64,000 bases of DNA from the NCBI GenBank assembly GCA_022113835.1, contig JAILWY010000018.1:20483501-20547500 (forward strand), given 5' to 3'. A model generated the notes under the pieces. That model did no database searches. It worked only from the letters and a program-made list of their open reading frames with translations, and was not told where the DNA came from. This document shows positions 46,739-58,214 of the stretch, piece by piece. Every line of letters starts with the position of its first letter. Position 1 is the first letter of the stretch. The translations under genes were made by a program, and so were the position numbers. The stretch is from Atopsyche davidsoni. Its lineage: Eukaryota > Arthropoda > Insecta > Trichoptera > Hydrobiosidae.

Positions 46739-46939
46739 TCACTGAACACGCTTTTTAGCGTCTCCGTGCCTCAGGCTACGACTGATCGCCATCATTAGGA
46801 TGATGAGGATCGTGAAAGGCAGTGACATAATACCCAGTAGCGGCGTCAGCTCGCTATCGCTGCACATTAAGGGGGCTGACGTCGGATTTCGACGAATCGT
46901 ATCTTTTCGGTGTAAACTTCTGGGTACAAGGCCATACAA
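46739..46939 (-). other. Possible small membrane-protein exon or element ORF
   Basis: A minus-strand frame of 66 codons ending in a hydrophobic helix (LLGIMSLPFTILIILMMAIS) followed by a basic, polar tail (RSLRHGDAKKRVQ) and a stop. Codons look more balanced than in random AT-rich frames around it. The layout is like the C-terminus of a single-pass membrane protein, but I do not recognise the family and no splice acceptor decides the start. May be part of an unidentified repeat. Confidence 0.25.
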
Positions 46940-47221
46940 TTTACAATACTCTTGATAAATTACATTTTGCCTGAGATTATTATACTTAGATATTTAAATA
47001 ATATTTAGAGACAAATCTTAGCATTCAACGGGTCAGATGCTATTTTATTTTCTTGCGTTTATAAATAGATCTTATTTATTTCTTAGAGTCTTAACGTATA
47101 AGTCTGTTATATCCGAATCGGAGACTTCTCGGAATTCAAACCAGCGATGACAATATTTACCTGTGGCCATGACATTTGAGCGTCTCCTTATATTATGCAC
47201 AGCAACATTTAAAATTATTAA

Positions 47222-47383
47222 AAGCGCACTACACAAGTAGCATCACAACTGACAACCGACCAATGAATCGCATCCACATATACTCTCGGCCAAATTTTCA
47301 GCGATTTCTTCACTTAAAATTCGCAAATGAAATGTCCGATTTAAATCGGTTGTCAGTTGTGTTGCTACGTGCGCAGTGCGCTT
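47222..47383. mobile_element. Short inverted-repeat element, copy B (162 bp)
   Basis: The left 36 bp (AAGCGCACTACACAAGTAGC, ATCACAACTGACAACC) and the reverse complement of the right 36 bp (AAGCGCACTGCGCACGTAGC, AACACAACTGACAACC) agree at about 31 of 36 positions. Same terminal design as copy A at 37.5 kb. The interior has no coding frame; the open frame spanning it is fortuitous. Target duplication not evident. Confidence 0.7.
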
Positions 47384-47519
47384 CGCCCGCAAGTGTCCGC
47401 ACAATATGTCACGGTAATAATGAAATCGTGAATTCTTTCGGATATTTTATTCCGTATAAGCAAACATCGGGTGATGAGGTAACATTTAGAATATCAATAG
47501 AAACGTGAGCCTTCTTATA

Positions 47520-48370
47520 GATGCAGACGAAAAACGATGACGTGCTTACATCGATGCAACTTACGGTTGATTAAACGAAAACTTTATTCGAAGAATTGAT
47601 TCCTCTGATAAAATAACGTTTCGTCAAACTATTTCTAAAACTTTTAGAAAAAAAATCATAGTTTTTTTTTGTATACAGTTGAGTAACACAAGACACGCCT
47701 TAGTTCTTTCGACCACCATTGTTCAGTAATGAATGAGAATATTCATGATTTTATGTTATTTGTAACCAATGTATCTATCAAAAATTCATACCAAACTATT
47801 AACAAATTTGGTGCGCTATTGTCTGTGATCATGGTAAAAAATTAAATGCGTAGAATGCTACAATTTTTTTGACTATCTGATGTAAACGTAGCATGTTTTA
47901 GTATACGAATATTCTTGCACTGATGTAATAAGCTATATTCGATGTACTTACATCAGTTTAGAGAATGTCGTGCGAGCTGTATAAATGAGGTATTTAAAAT
48001 GCTGTTAATTTATAAGTAAAAAGCTAAAATTTAAATTTTATGTATTTGTGCAAAGGTAATGTTCGTTCTGTAAAAAAAGTAAACCCCTGATATATGCTAA
48101 ATAAATCCAAGGTTTTATTCATAATTTTCTTGTCAAGTGAGTTTTAGGTAATTGGTCCTAATACTTTGAGTATACTTTCAATATAAGTTTCAGATGAAAT
48201 ATGGGACAAAGTAATAGCACATTATAAAAATAAAGTTAACAAGTGTTTTTATAAATATCACGACGTTAGTCTATTAGATAGAAGTTTTCATTTTTAAAAA
48301 GTTTATTTTCTATAATTTAAATATTATTTGCTCGCCTTCTTGTACTTAATCGAAAGTGTGCCCAAGAAAT
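47520..48370. other. AT-rich block
   Basis: No supported gene, RNA or repeat. Confidence 0.5.
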
Positions 48371-48377
48371 TCAACAG

Positions 48378-48655
48378 GAAGCACGAAGAACATTGCCACA
48401 CATCTTGGTATCTGCAGATACAAATATATGATACTACAGATGCCTGGAGAGTGAGGTTCTATTCGACACCATCAATAGGTTTTATTTTGACCAAAATCCT
48501 TATGATCCCCCTTGAGTTAAAGTGCTGCTATCGTCAGGGGATAGCGTGACCATTTTGTAAGAAGCACGAAGAACAACGCTACACACTTGGCTTCTGCCGA
48601 TACCAAGCGCGTCCTGAGTCAGCGTGCCGAGTGCCTGGAGAGTGAGGTCATTATC
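48378..48655 (+). repeat. Diverged direct repeat, spacing 183 bp
   Basis: GAAGCACGAAGAACATTGCC (48378) and GAAGCACGAAGAACAACGCT (48561) start two units that also share CACACTTGG-TTCTGC, GATAC and TGCCTGGAGAGTGAGGT. The second unit is GC-richer. Short frames cross it with no domain. Confidence 0.6.
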
Positions 48656-48869
48656 CTCGTGTGTGTGGACGAGGCGCTTCGTACATGTTTAATAGCTGCA
48701 AACACTTTGTTAGGCGATTGCCGGTGCGCCTCTGGGAAAATTCCAATACCGATTATTCTTGCTGGGTAGATGAAACATGAAAAAAAAAAAAACTTCAACA
48801 AACAGTTGAATTTTTATATTCCGTATGAATGACGAAAATTAATATTTTTAAAATTAAGAAATTCAATAT

Positions 48870-49065
48870 TCTTGACAGAGAGTACTTGGTGGAATTCCAT
48901 TTTAATATTTTTGAGTGATTTTCCATATGTTCGTTTTTATTTGTGACCGGTTTCGCCAAACTCTGTTTGATAATTCCAACGTGAAAGGTTGGCGAAACCG
49001 GTCACAAATAAAAACGAACATGTGGAAAATCACTCAAGTATTTTAAACAAAAATATTTTTAAAAT
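48870..49065 (+). mobile_element. Foldback family, copy 5 (near-perfect)
   Basis: Arms 48911-48959 and 48989-49037 are 49 bp each with a single mismatch, from TTGAGTGATTTTCC to GACCGGTTTCGCCAA. The 29-bp centre is ACTCTGTTTGATAATTCC then AACGTGAAAGG. The family flank (TTGACAGAGAGTACTTGGTG, TTCCATTTTAATATTTT) lies on the left. Non-coding. The RNA would fold into a long hairpin. Confidence 0.95.
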
Positions 49066-49223
49066 TCTTTATATACCTGTATATTTCTTGAGGCTTCTGA
49101 AGTCACTAAGTTTTCTATATATGTAGATTTTAGCGCACCGCTTCGAGATTCAGCTTCTTATCTTTGTGAGTGATCAAATAAAAACTAAAAAAATATGTAT
49201 TTTTTAAATCTGTGTCAATTATT

Positions 49224-49445
49224 TCTAAGAAATTCAATATTTTTGACAGAGAGTACTTGGTGCAATTCCATTTTAATATTTTTGAGTAAAATACTTGAGT
49301 GATTTCCCACGTGTTCGTTTTTATTTGTGACCGGTTTCACCAACCTTTCACGTTGGCATTATCAAACAGAGTTTGGTGAAACCGGTCACAAATAAAAACG
49401 AACACGTGGAAAATCATTCAAGTATTTTACTCAAAAATATTTTCA
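49224..49445 (+). mobile_element. Foldback family, copy 6 (near-perfect, centre inverted)
   Basis: Arms 49276-49343 and 49373-49440 are 68 bp each with two mismatches. The left flank is the same as in copy 5 and in the same orientation. The 29-bp centre (CCTTTCACGTTGGCATTATC, AAACAGAGT) is the reverse complement of the copy 5 centre, with one mismatch. The copies lie about 360 bp apart. Confidence 0.95.
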
Positions 49446-49559
49446 ATTATTTCTGTTTATTTTTAAAATTTACTTTACTTAATTTATTTTTAAATAAATT
49501 CAATTTTCGCGAATTTTCGTGTAGACGTATAATGAATCCATAAAACCGAAGTTCCTCAC

Positions 49560-49860
49560 GCTTTTAAAATTATATTTGAAACATTATCACAATGTGTTTT
49601 TATAACGTGGTTAAGATTGCGCTCATTTTGTGTGAAAAAGAGGTGTAAAAGTTCCCACCTCCAGCTTGATTTGCCGCAAATATCACATTATACTATCTTT
49701 AATTTTTCGCTTTATACTCGCGTGTTTAGATTTTTAATTAGCGGCAGCTGCTCCCGTCGGTTGGAAATAAAGAATTTGTACGGCGTTGGGTAAAATTATT
49801 TCCAGTAATATCCGCTATTTTCGCAAATTATCTGGTGTATAACTATGATACGAGGCTTAA
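49560..49860. promoter_or_regulatory. Regulatory-like patch
   Basis: Unique, non-coding, with TTTTTAATTAGCGGCAGCTG, GAAATAAAGAATTTGTACGG and GGCTTAATCAATTTATTTTC. It has few poly-A/T runs compared with its surroundings. Weak evidence only. Confidence 0.25.
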
Positions 49861-50049
49861 TCAATTTATTTTCGTATGTTTGGAAGAAAACTAGTGATTT
49901 TTATTTTTCTTTATATTTTAAAAATGTATTTTATTTTTAGTAAAAATAGTAAAGTAACTAAAGCATAATACAATAATAGAACATCTGTATAAGTCGTATG
50001 CACTTATAGATTGTTTATTAATTATGAATTTTAAACCTTTTTATAAAAT

Positions 50050-50565
50050 GGATGGCCCCAGCAAGATCGCTTGTCGTCTTCTTGTGACTTGAGTATAAGA
50101 TACAATTGCCTTTAGTACTTCGTGACTATTTTCTCCCCAACTCGGTTTTCAGGTATACCTCATGACCATCTATAACCTCAGCACCCAGAATCGTCAAAAC
50201 TCCCATATTTTTTTAAGATTGGTGAAGCATCCAAAAACGCAGTATTTGGTCGTTGTTAGTTTATGTAATATTCCGATCGAGTACTCGACCAATAGGCACG
50301 TACTTCATTGGTGTTAGATAAAATTGCGTTTTGTACTTCGTGACTATTTCCTCCGCAACTCGGTCCTCAGGTATGCCTCAACACCATCGACAACTTCAGC
50401 ACCCAGAATCGTCAAAACTCCCATATATTTTTAAGATCGGTGAAGCATCCAAAAACGCAGTTTTTCGTCGTTTTTAGTATACGTATCTATTCCGATCGAG
50501 TACTCGATCAATAGGCACGTGCTTCATTGAGTGTTAGATAAAGTTGCGTTTTGTACTTGGTGAGT
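50050..50565 (+). repeat. ~219-bp tandem repeat
   Basis: GTACTTCGTGACTATTT at 50115 and 50333, and a third start GTACTTGGTGAGTATTT at 50553, give periods of 218 and 220 bp. The two full units share CAGCACCCAGAATCGTCAAA, GGTGAAGCATCCAAAAACGC and ATTCCGATCGAGTACTCGA, about 85-90% alike. Non-coding. Confidence 0.9.
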
Positions 50566-50569
50566 ATTT

Positions 50570-53155
50570 TCCTGGCAACATGGCGCCGGGCACTCGCTTG
50601 TTTGTGTCGACCTCTACCGTTGCGTTCGCTCGAGATACCGCGATAGCGCCGAGCTGGCAATTATAATAATTGATATTTTATAATACTTTTTGCGTTTGCT
50701 TGCAATCGAGTTGCGCAACGACCGAATTACTGTGAATTAGGTTTGTTATCGCGCGCGTCCCTCACGACTCCGTGCAATGCGTCTGTGAATCTGTTGCAAG
50801 AATTATTTAGATCGAATGAGTAAGCTGTCTGCTTTTTTTTTTAAATTTAAAAATCATCAATATTATCATTGATATTATTGAACACAAAAACGAACATCGT
50901 TCATTTTGGAGAGAATATGTATAATTAAACTGCATGTTTAGCATCTTGGTTATTTAAATTATTTAGTTGGTTTTACATATTTTTAAACTTTATGAAATAT
51001 TTTTCACTGTTTCGAGCCTTTCTGAGAAATGACTATTTGACTTACCCATATTTGGGCACTCGGTAATTATTCTTATTCCCTGCCAGAACTGACGGCGTAA
51101 TTTTATATTATTTACTTGCTCGTGGTCGCCTGTAATTTAGTTGTTGCGTCCAAATACCGCGGCTGTCAGGGGAATATTAATAATTCAAATTTTGCCGTTA
51201 AGTACACGTTTACATTTGAGTTGTCTGAACGCTCCGGCCCGCGTATGGGTGGTGTGCGGATGGCCAGCGTCGCATTCCACGCACTGTTTGTCCGCTATCG
51301 ACCCTTGCTCAACTCTTCGGGGAGACGTTTGGAGCAGCCTGACTAGGGCTGACAGTCTATCTGTCATTTTAATTTTAAAATAACCACGATAGCTGCTCTG
51401 CTGCAACTTCGTTTGCGATACACAAACATCCCAAACAGAAAAATGTGGAAAGTCACAAAAAATCACATACCACAATTTGACTAACGCAAGATAGCCAGAT
51501 GATCTTAGAATTGAATTATATATACGTAAGCAACATAAATAATTATAAGGTGATTGTGGCTGTGTTCATATTAACATATTGCTGAAGCACACCTTGTTTT
51601 TTCGTGGAAATCAAAAAAAACCTGTTTTACAGATTTTTATCCAATGATTTCCTCCTTTTGGAAGTGTAAGCAGTTGCCAGAATTAAAGATAAACTTATGG
51701 ATCCCGTGACTCCATGGTCGGCAAGCAAGCGTGCTAACTACTGAATGTATGTAATATATGGCTGTCTAATTATTTTAATGTAAGCTGCTTCGATGTTTCT
51801 TAAGGGTCGCATCCCTAGCGCGGCCTGGTGGATGTCGTGTTTCTTCGGACGCTGTTTAACGCCTTCCCCCATATAACATGTATGGAGTCTCTGTCGTTAC
51901 TTTTATTTTTGTTGCAAACTACTCGCCGGTATCAACCCCCTGTGTTTTATATTTGAGACGTATTCAAATAAAGTGCTCATGCATATTTATATAGTCGCGG
52001 GGTCACCTTGTTTTTCAGGTTTTCAGACATATTTGAACAGTGGACGGTGTTACTTTTTATAACAGGCGGTACCTAGTGCCATGTAGTGGTGGGCTGAAGA
52101 AGCAATTTAAGGAGAGAGCTTTCTTTATAGAAAAGCTTTTTTATTGAATTTAAAAAAATTGATGTGACCTAACTTAATATCATATTATTAAACCACCAAG
52201 AATCTACTAAGAAATATGTCGAAAATCGATTTTGGATAATTGAAAATCATCTAAATAAATAAAAACCTGATTGAGACATTCAAAAAGACTTCCTGATAAC
52301 AGTATTTTTAAATTTTAGTCTATTATTAACTTGTTTGTCTGATATAATAACAATGCTATTTTAGAATAAATCAAGAGGGTAGAATATCGAGTTCAGGTAA
52401 TCAAATTTCATCTAAAATATAGCCAAAAATAAACAGTGGAGATTTGAGTTTTTTTTTAATGATTTTTTTTAGAAAAACATTTAATTTTTTTGTCAGAAAC
52501 AATCCGGCTAAATAAAATTTTTTTTTTAAAAAGTTATAAATTTTCTTAAGTTACCCAGAACCATAAATTTTCCGGAAAATCCACATCTCTATAGCAGTTT
52601 AAAGTAGCTGCTATTTCAATGGAGCAAAAATAATTTGATATGCCCATCACTAAAATGGACGTTAAAATCAACTGTTGTGTTCATACACACACAGTAAAGA
52701 ACACTTTAGAAAAATATTAATGTTTTTTTTTTATTTTCATGGCTTTCACTTCATATGGGTAGTAATTTGAATAATGTAGGGTAATATAAATTCCTAACTA
52801 GACATTATGTTTCGTTTCTAAGTCTAGTAGCAGAAATAATTTATTTAACTTTGTAAATATTAAATAACAATGGCGTGTAGAGAAGCTATGAGGCTTCAAA
52901 GTAACTTTAAAAAAAAATGAAAAAATATACTTTAATGATATTTTAGAAAATGTACAAAGAATTTAAACGTCGTTTTATTTTTTATTCTTATTTTGTTTTT
53001 TTATTTACTTGAGTCATAAACGGTATGAGCTCTAAAGACGAAACCTTGTATTATACTGCAGCATCTGTCAAAACCTGCATACACATTGAGTTTTCCTATT
53101 TTCCATTATTTTCCATAATCTTATAATAAAGTTTCTATCAAGAAGGTGTTATTAA
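50570..53155. other. Mostly AT-rich DNA with a few GC patches
   Basis: GC-richer patches at 50570-50800 (GCGCCGGGCACTCGCTTG, GCGATAGCGCCGAGCTGG), 51220-51420 and 51800-51860 have no family match. The 51116-51475 frames overlap on both strands. TATGCCCATCACTA at about 52640 belongs to the GATGGGC motif set. Confidence 0.4.
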
Positions 53156-53159
53156 AAGA

Positions 53160-53470
53160 TAATTGCATGAATGACATCTGGTTACATCACCACCCGTCGC
53201 ATGAAGTTGTTGATCTGTTATTTTCTCGCGCAGAGACTGCGCATTCCACCTGCTGCACCTGCTCTGGTATTTATAATAACAACGGCAGCCAAAACCTATG
53301 AATACCTTTAGAAATTCCTCGCTTTAGTAAAATTACTATCGCCCATAGCGTTTCCGTCGAATAAGCGCATAAATGACATCATCTAGTTTCACCCCCACCC
53401 TCCGTCGGCCGAAGTTGCTGATCTGTTATTTCCTCACGGAGATTGCACATTCCGGCTGCAGTAGCCATCA
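53160..53470 (+). repeat. Diverged direct repeat with CCAAAACCT element between
   Basis: GAATGACATCTGGTTACATC...GAAGTTGTTGATCTGTTATT (53168 on) and AAATGACATCATCTAGTTTC...GAAGTTGCTGATCTGTTATT (53370 on) are two diverged copies about 205 bp apart, both followed by GCGCATTCC/GCACATTCC and TGCTGCA/GGCTGCA. Between them AACAACGGCAGCCAAAACCT matches the family at 35.1 kb. Confidence 0.6.
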
Positions 53471-53506
53471 TGGTGCACCCGGAGCCTGCGGGCGTCCACC
53501 TGGTTC

Positions 53507-53541
53507 AACAGACCCTGGCCAGCCGAGGGCCAGGGTCTGTT
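53507..53541. repeat. 14-bp GC-rich perfect hairpin
   Basis: AACAGACCCTGGCC at 53507-53520 and its reverse complement at 53528-53541 with a 7-nt loop (AGCCGAG). The right arm runs into TTTTAATAAG. It looks like a rho-independent terminator but in an insect genome has no such role. It lies in a GC3-rich plus frame (53443-53643) of unknown meaning. Confidence 0.7.
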
Positions 53542-53729
53542 TTAATAAGAAGTCCTATGCTCAGGAATTCTCACGTCGTACTCTTCCGGACGCCAGGCCA
53601 GGGACTCGCAAGCGTGGGCCGCGACACCAACAAGCGGACATAATACGTCTAGTACTTTTTGTACAATTTTTTTAGGTAATCGTTTCATAATTGATACAAC
53701 GAGAAAAACTCTCTATCAATATTATATCC

Positions 53730-53790
53730 TGATACCTGTGGGATTCGAGCCCACAATTTTACGGTTATTGCTGTTGGATGCAGTTTTTTT
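53730..53790 (-). mobile_element. tRNA-like SINE remnant
   Basis: The minus strand reads ACAGCAATAACCGTAAAATT followed by GTGGGCTCGAATCCCAC, a perfect T-arm with 5-bp stem and B-box GGCTCGAATCCC. No acceptor stem; the A-box part is weak. Head of a tRNA-derived retroposon. Confidence 0.5.
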
Positions 53791-53799
53791 TCAATGTTT

Positions 53800-55955
53800 G
53801 ATAAATAGGGTTATTTTTTTAACATTTTATAATACCACACGCATTTAAAAATATCATGTGCATATCTTCTACAATTCAAACAATGGATGGCAGTTTTCTA
53901 TATTTTTACATTGCACAGTTATTCAAACGGGTATACGAGAATAAATAAAGTGATTCCTTAAGTAACTCATCTTTGGTTCAATGCATGAGGTGAGCAGACT
54001 TACTGTCATTTCTTTAACACTTTATGGCTTATTATTCAGACTTCGGCTTCGAGCGAGGTTATTTTTAGCTCGCAGCCAATACACGCAGGCTTGCCTTGCC
54101 ACTGAAACCACCGAAAGCCACTTTTTTTTTACTCAAACAGGTGTTCTTGTGACTGGTGTACTGCATTTCACGATCAACGCGTTGCTGAAATAATAGCCGA
54201 AATCTTTGTATATCTCACCTTCGCGGTGAATTATAGAGGTCGATAGGTCAAGCTAAGTGAATGTGGCTCCGTCCATTTAGATGACCTCTCGTTTTTTTAA
54301 AGCTCCATTGAGCTCACTTGCCAAGGATTTATTTTCGCAGCTGTGTCATTATATTTTTAATTTGAATTCTTGCTAAGTACTCGTACTACGTATTATGTAT
54401 CAAGTATTATATATGGATCCTTCCTTATAGACAAGGACAGGGGCCGTTCTTTTGCCGAGTTGTTGCTGTCTTCCGTAGTAATGAGCATAATCAATTAATT
54501 TTATACGTATAAAAATCAATGTATCCTATTAAATTATTTTAAAATGAATAGAATATATTTATTTATGTTGTAGTATAATACAAGTGTTATTATAAATATT
54601 ACCATTCTAATACATATACAGATATGAATAATCGATCATTCATAATGTAACTACAAAAATGAAAAACTGAACCATATTTGCTTATCCACAATTTTAGCTG
54701 TATTTTTGATCTACTTGCTTTTTATTGGCCAGTTTGTCGTCAGTTTAAGTTCAAACGTACTTTTTACATTTGGTACATCTTTGCTTAAAATATAATTTGC
54801 AAAAGCAGCCCAAAACCTGCATCATCACGTCTGTAAACAGTTAATCATCATGCTAACCTTCGCTGTCCAGGACTTCATACAAAATATAGAGACTCAAGGT
54901 CTCAATCAGTTTCATTTGTATTCTTTTTGTAAGCATTCGATTCATTGAAATCTAATGACGAATTTGCTGGCATATCATTAGTACCCGAAGCAAACACTTT
55001 AGATTTTTGATGTAAATTTTGGTGATCACATCTGTGTGTGAATATGTTTTTGTTGTTGTAAATATTTCGTAAAAATATATAAATATCGTATTGTAAATAT
55101 CTGCGACATTTATAAAAAAACAACACATATACTCAATTCTCTACAAAACTGGAACCGACGGATATGATTCGTTCAAACGTATGCGGTCAGTTGTTTTATA
55201 TGTTCTAGGAACCGCGGTTTGGGAACCAGTAGAAGTACCTGACGTGTTGCGTCCATGACTATTTTAAATATTCCTGTCATACGCCGCGCCCGACCCGCCG
55301 GGCCTAATGGCGGCGACTCATCGCTCTTCTGATCTAATGGTCCAGTGGTTTCCAACATCTGGGGCATTTAAAACTCTTAATATTTATATAAACATACACA
55401 CACACATGTGAGGCGTGCGGTTAGTCAAAATCATCACAGGCGGTTAATTTGACTGAGTGCAAACGAGCCTAATAAATCACTCAAATTACTAACTTTATTA
55501 TAAGTATCACCACAAATATATTACGTATCATTTAAACGTATTATTTTTGTGCTAAACTGGTACAAAAACGCTTAAAGTTGTATATTTAAATATATTTAGG
55601 ACAAAAAAATATTTTTTGCTTGCATGGACGGCACTACATTGATACACGCGAATATAAAAACACACATATGATATTTTCAGAATGAGTTAAAGATTTAAAT
55701 GCTTTGTATCAAATTTACAATAGATGGTTTTAAAAAAAGAGTATAAAATTTACATAAATATCTGTACTTTTTAGTGTGTTTTATTTTATACGCAACTTTT
55801 TACGTGAACAGTCTGTAATCATAACCGAATGAAAAATTTATCCAAAAAAGTGTTTGTATATAACAATAAATAAAATATTCATATTTATCACCAACGAGTG
55901 TTCAGATTTGGGAATAATATGAAATAGTTAAATATCAGTTTTTTTTTATAAATAC
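53800..55955. other. AT-rich block with small repeat pieces
   Basis: A CCAAAACCT family piece lies at about 54805. At 55205-55365 a GC-richer patch is bounded by GGTTTGGGAACCAGT and CCAGTGGTTTCCAACA, which look like hAT-type ends facing outward rather than enclosing an element. No gene. Confidence 0.4.
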
Positions 55956-55959
55956 ACGA

Positions 55960-56170
55960 CGCGCAGTTTGCGAGCCACTTTAATAGCCAGTGCCACCGTT
56001 TATTTTTTTGGAGTCTTTATTGTCGCTCCTAGTTGTTGCACTACCGAGCCAGTGTGATGGCCGATTTTCGTGAATTACACAAATGTCCCCCTTCATTCTG
56101 GTCGAGTGCCACTTCACGGATTTTTCGAATCGCTCCATTTTTTTTTTCGTTTCCGCTCTTCTGACATTTT
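55960..56170. promoter_or_regulatory. Regulatory-like patch
   Basis: ACACGACGCGCAGTTTGCGA, ACTTTAATAGCC, CCGTTTATTTTTTTGGAGTC and TTTATTGTCGCTCC in unique, non-coding sequence. Similar in nature to the 15.5 and 41.3 kb patches. Confidence 0.25.
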
Positions 56171-56174
56171 TAAC

Positions 56175-58210
56175 GGATTTTGGGAATATTAAGATTGAGA
56201 TCTTATAACAAATAGCTGTTGGTTAGTGTCTTCTTGTAGCAATACATTATATTGTCCACATGAATTCATCGGTCATTATATTAAAAAACCACACGTGTGA
56301 ATCTTAGTATTTCGATTATAGAGACTTTTGATGATTTGATGATTTGAAAAGAGGTTCGGTTTTTTATACACGAGGAAAGAAACGAAGATAATTCGTAAAT
56401 TATTTTCAATAATATATTTTATATTTAGGAAGAAGTTTTTCTTTATAACGTTATTTTTAATTATATAATTTCTTTCTTTTTAAATTTTATAAGCAACCAT
56501 ATATTTTTTAATAAAAGTAAAAACAAACATCCCTCATGCATTTATGGCTGTTTAAAATAATTTCCACTTTAACGAGGGAATATTTCACAAAGAATTAAGA
56601 GTAATTAACGTAGAATTTAAGCTTCTTAAACAAATATGGGTTATTTATGAAGGGTTGTATCAGAGTTTACGCAAAGTCTGGATTAATAAATTAATTAACC
56701 TACCCCTATTTCACCGTGCGCTTGCAGTAAAGTGGGGTTTCTTTTCAGTGTTTGTGCAGAAAATATTTCTTTTATATTTCAGGAATGTTCAGAACAGTTT
56801 ATGTGGCTATTGTTGTTTTACACCCTGTCTTATAATTAATTGAATCTATATTTTGTTATGAAACATCCACAATAATTTTACTCGCTGAAAAGGCAAGAAT
56901 ACTGTATCAAAATTGCATAATACCAATTTTGGAATAAATTTATGACTAAACAATTATTTTCTCTTATTCAATTAATTTACGGGACAAAGTTGTACGTAAC
57001 GACGTAATAACTATTACAATATTTAAAATACAATTTTATTATTAGTATTTGTGATTTTTTAATAAGTTTAGATAAAACTATGTAGCAGTTAAAACATTAT
57101 TTATTTAACTTTACTTTGAGTAACCTATTATTTTTCCTGTTTTGAATAACAGGTTTTTTAAAAATAAAATTACCTTATTGTATTTTCTTTGGGAATTAAA
57201 TTCAACATGATATCAGAAAATGCTTCAATAAATATCGTAAAATAATGTTGTTTTCTTTATAATGGCTTATACTAATTTGTTTATTATTATTTGTTTCAGG
57301 TATGAAAATGACAAATATGAGAAATATTTTATTAGAGAAATCGGGAAAACACGTGTAAGTGTCAACATTGCTTATTATTAAAACCATTTCTTTAAATATA
57401 TCAATCTTAAGTAGGGTTGTTCACCAGAGTGGTATCGAAAGAATAGCAGTTTTTATTTCCAATGTCGATGTAATTAAGTTTGGAAAGGATGGCAGTTAAA
57501 ATCGCTTATTTTACAACGTGTTTACACTCGCTGAATGTCACGGTAACTGAGCTTAATGGCTAAACTCAATCTAATGAATTATAAATTACCATAAATATTT
57601 GATGAAGCTAATTGGCCGTAGTAAATTTATTCGATGAAATATATAATTCAAGTGATTACTATTTTAATTAGACACATTACCAGCAAAGCAATTTAACCTA
57701 CCCACGTGTCACAAGTACCGTAACTTGTAACGTCTTTCAGAGGCGGCAGGAAGCCGGGCGCAGTATCTGTGCTCGACTATTGTAATCATTGCTTGAGAAA
57801 ACGACGAACTGTGTGCACTTTAAAAGCCGGTGACCATCGATTATTAACTATAAATTGATAAAAAAAAATTAATTTAAAAACTTTCTCCAATAAAATGTAC
57901 TATTGATTCTTATTTGATCTATGCAAGGTCTTTTAAATATCGTTTTTATTTACAGAATTAATATTCGCAACTGTGGTTTTTTTAAAATTTTATTTGATCT
58001 TTCGATAAGTCGAGTATATAATTAAATAATAAATTAAAGTTTTAAATGATGATATATATCACATTTGATCACTACAGGCGAACTGTTTTTATAAATTATT
58101 GACGGTTTTCTACTATCATCGTATGTACTAGGTGATCACATAAAAAGTACTAATTTAAAGCCAAAAACAAGTTTAAATTCATAAAAAGTTATTTTGATAT
58201 AACAAATATT
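56175..58210. other. AT-rich block, GC-richer at 57690-57850
   Basis: The 57690-57850 part (CCACGTGTCACAAGTACCGT, GCGGCAGGAAGCCGGGCG) stands out without a repeat relative. No coding frame supported. Confidence 0.4.
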
Positions 58211-58214
58211 ATTA

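Noticed and set aside
49881..49905. Resemblance to miR-7 (TGGAAG...ACTAGTGATTTT)
   Set aside because: Three extra bases interrupt the match and there is no hairpin partner.
53507..53541. Rho-independent terminator
   Set aside because: A GC hairpin followed by T's, but the window is eukaryotic and no bacterial gene is near.
53443..53643. GC3-rich plus frame with an acceptor-like CTGCAG upstream
   Set aside because: Includes a perfect 14-bp hairpin and part of a direct repeat, and has no usable donor; more likely repeat-derived.
55205..55365. A hAT element bounded by GGTTTGGGAACCAGT and CCAGTGGTTTCCAACA
   Set aside because: The ends face outward rather than enclosing the segment, and no target duplication is visible.
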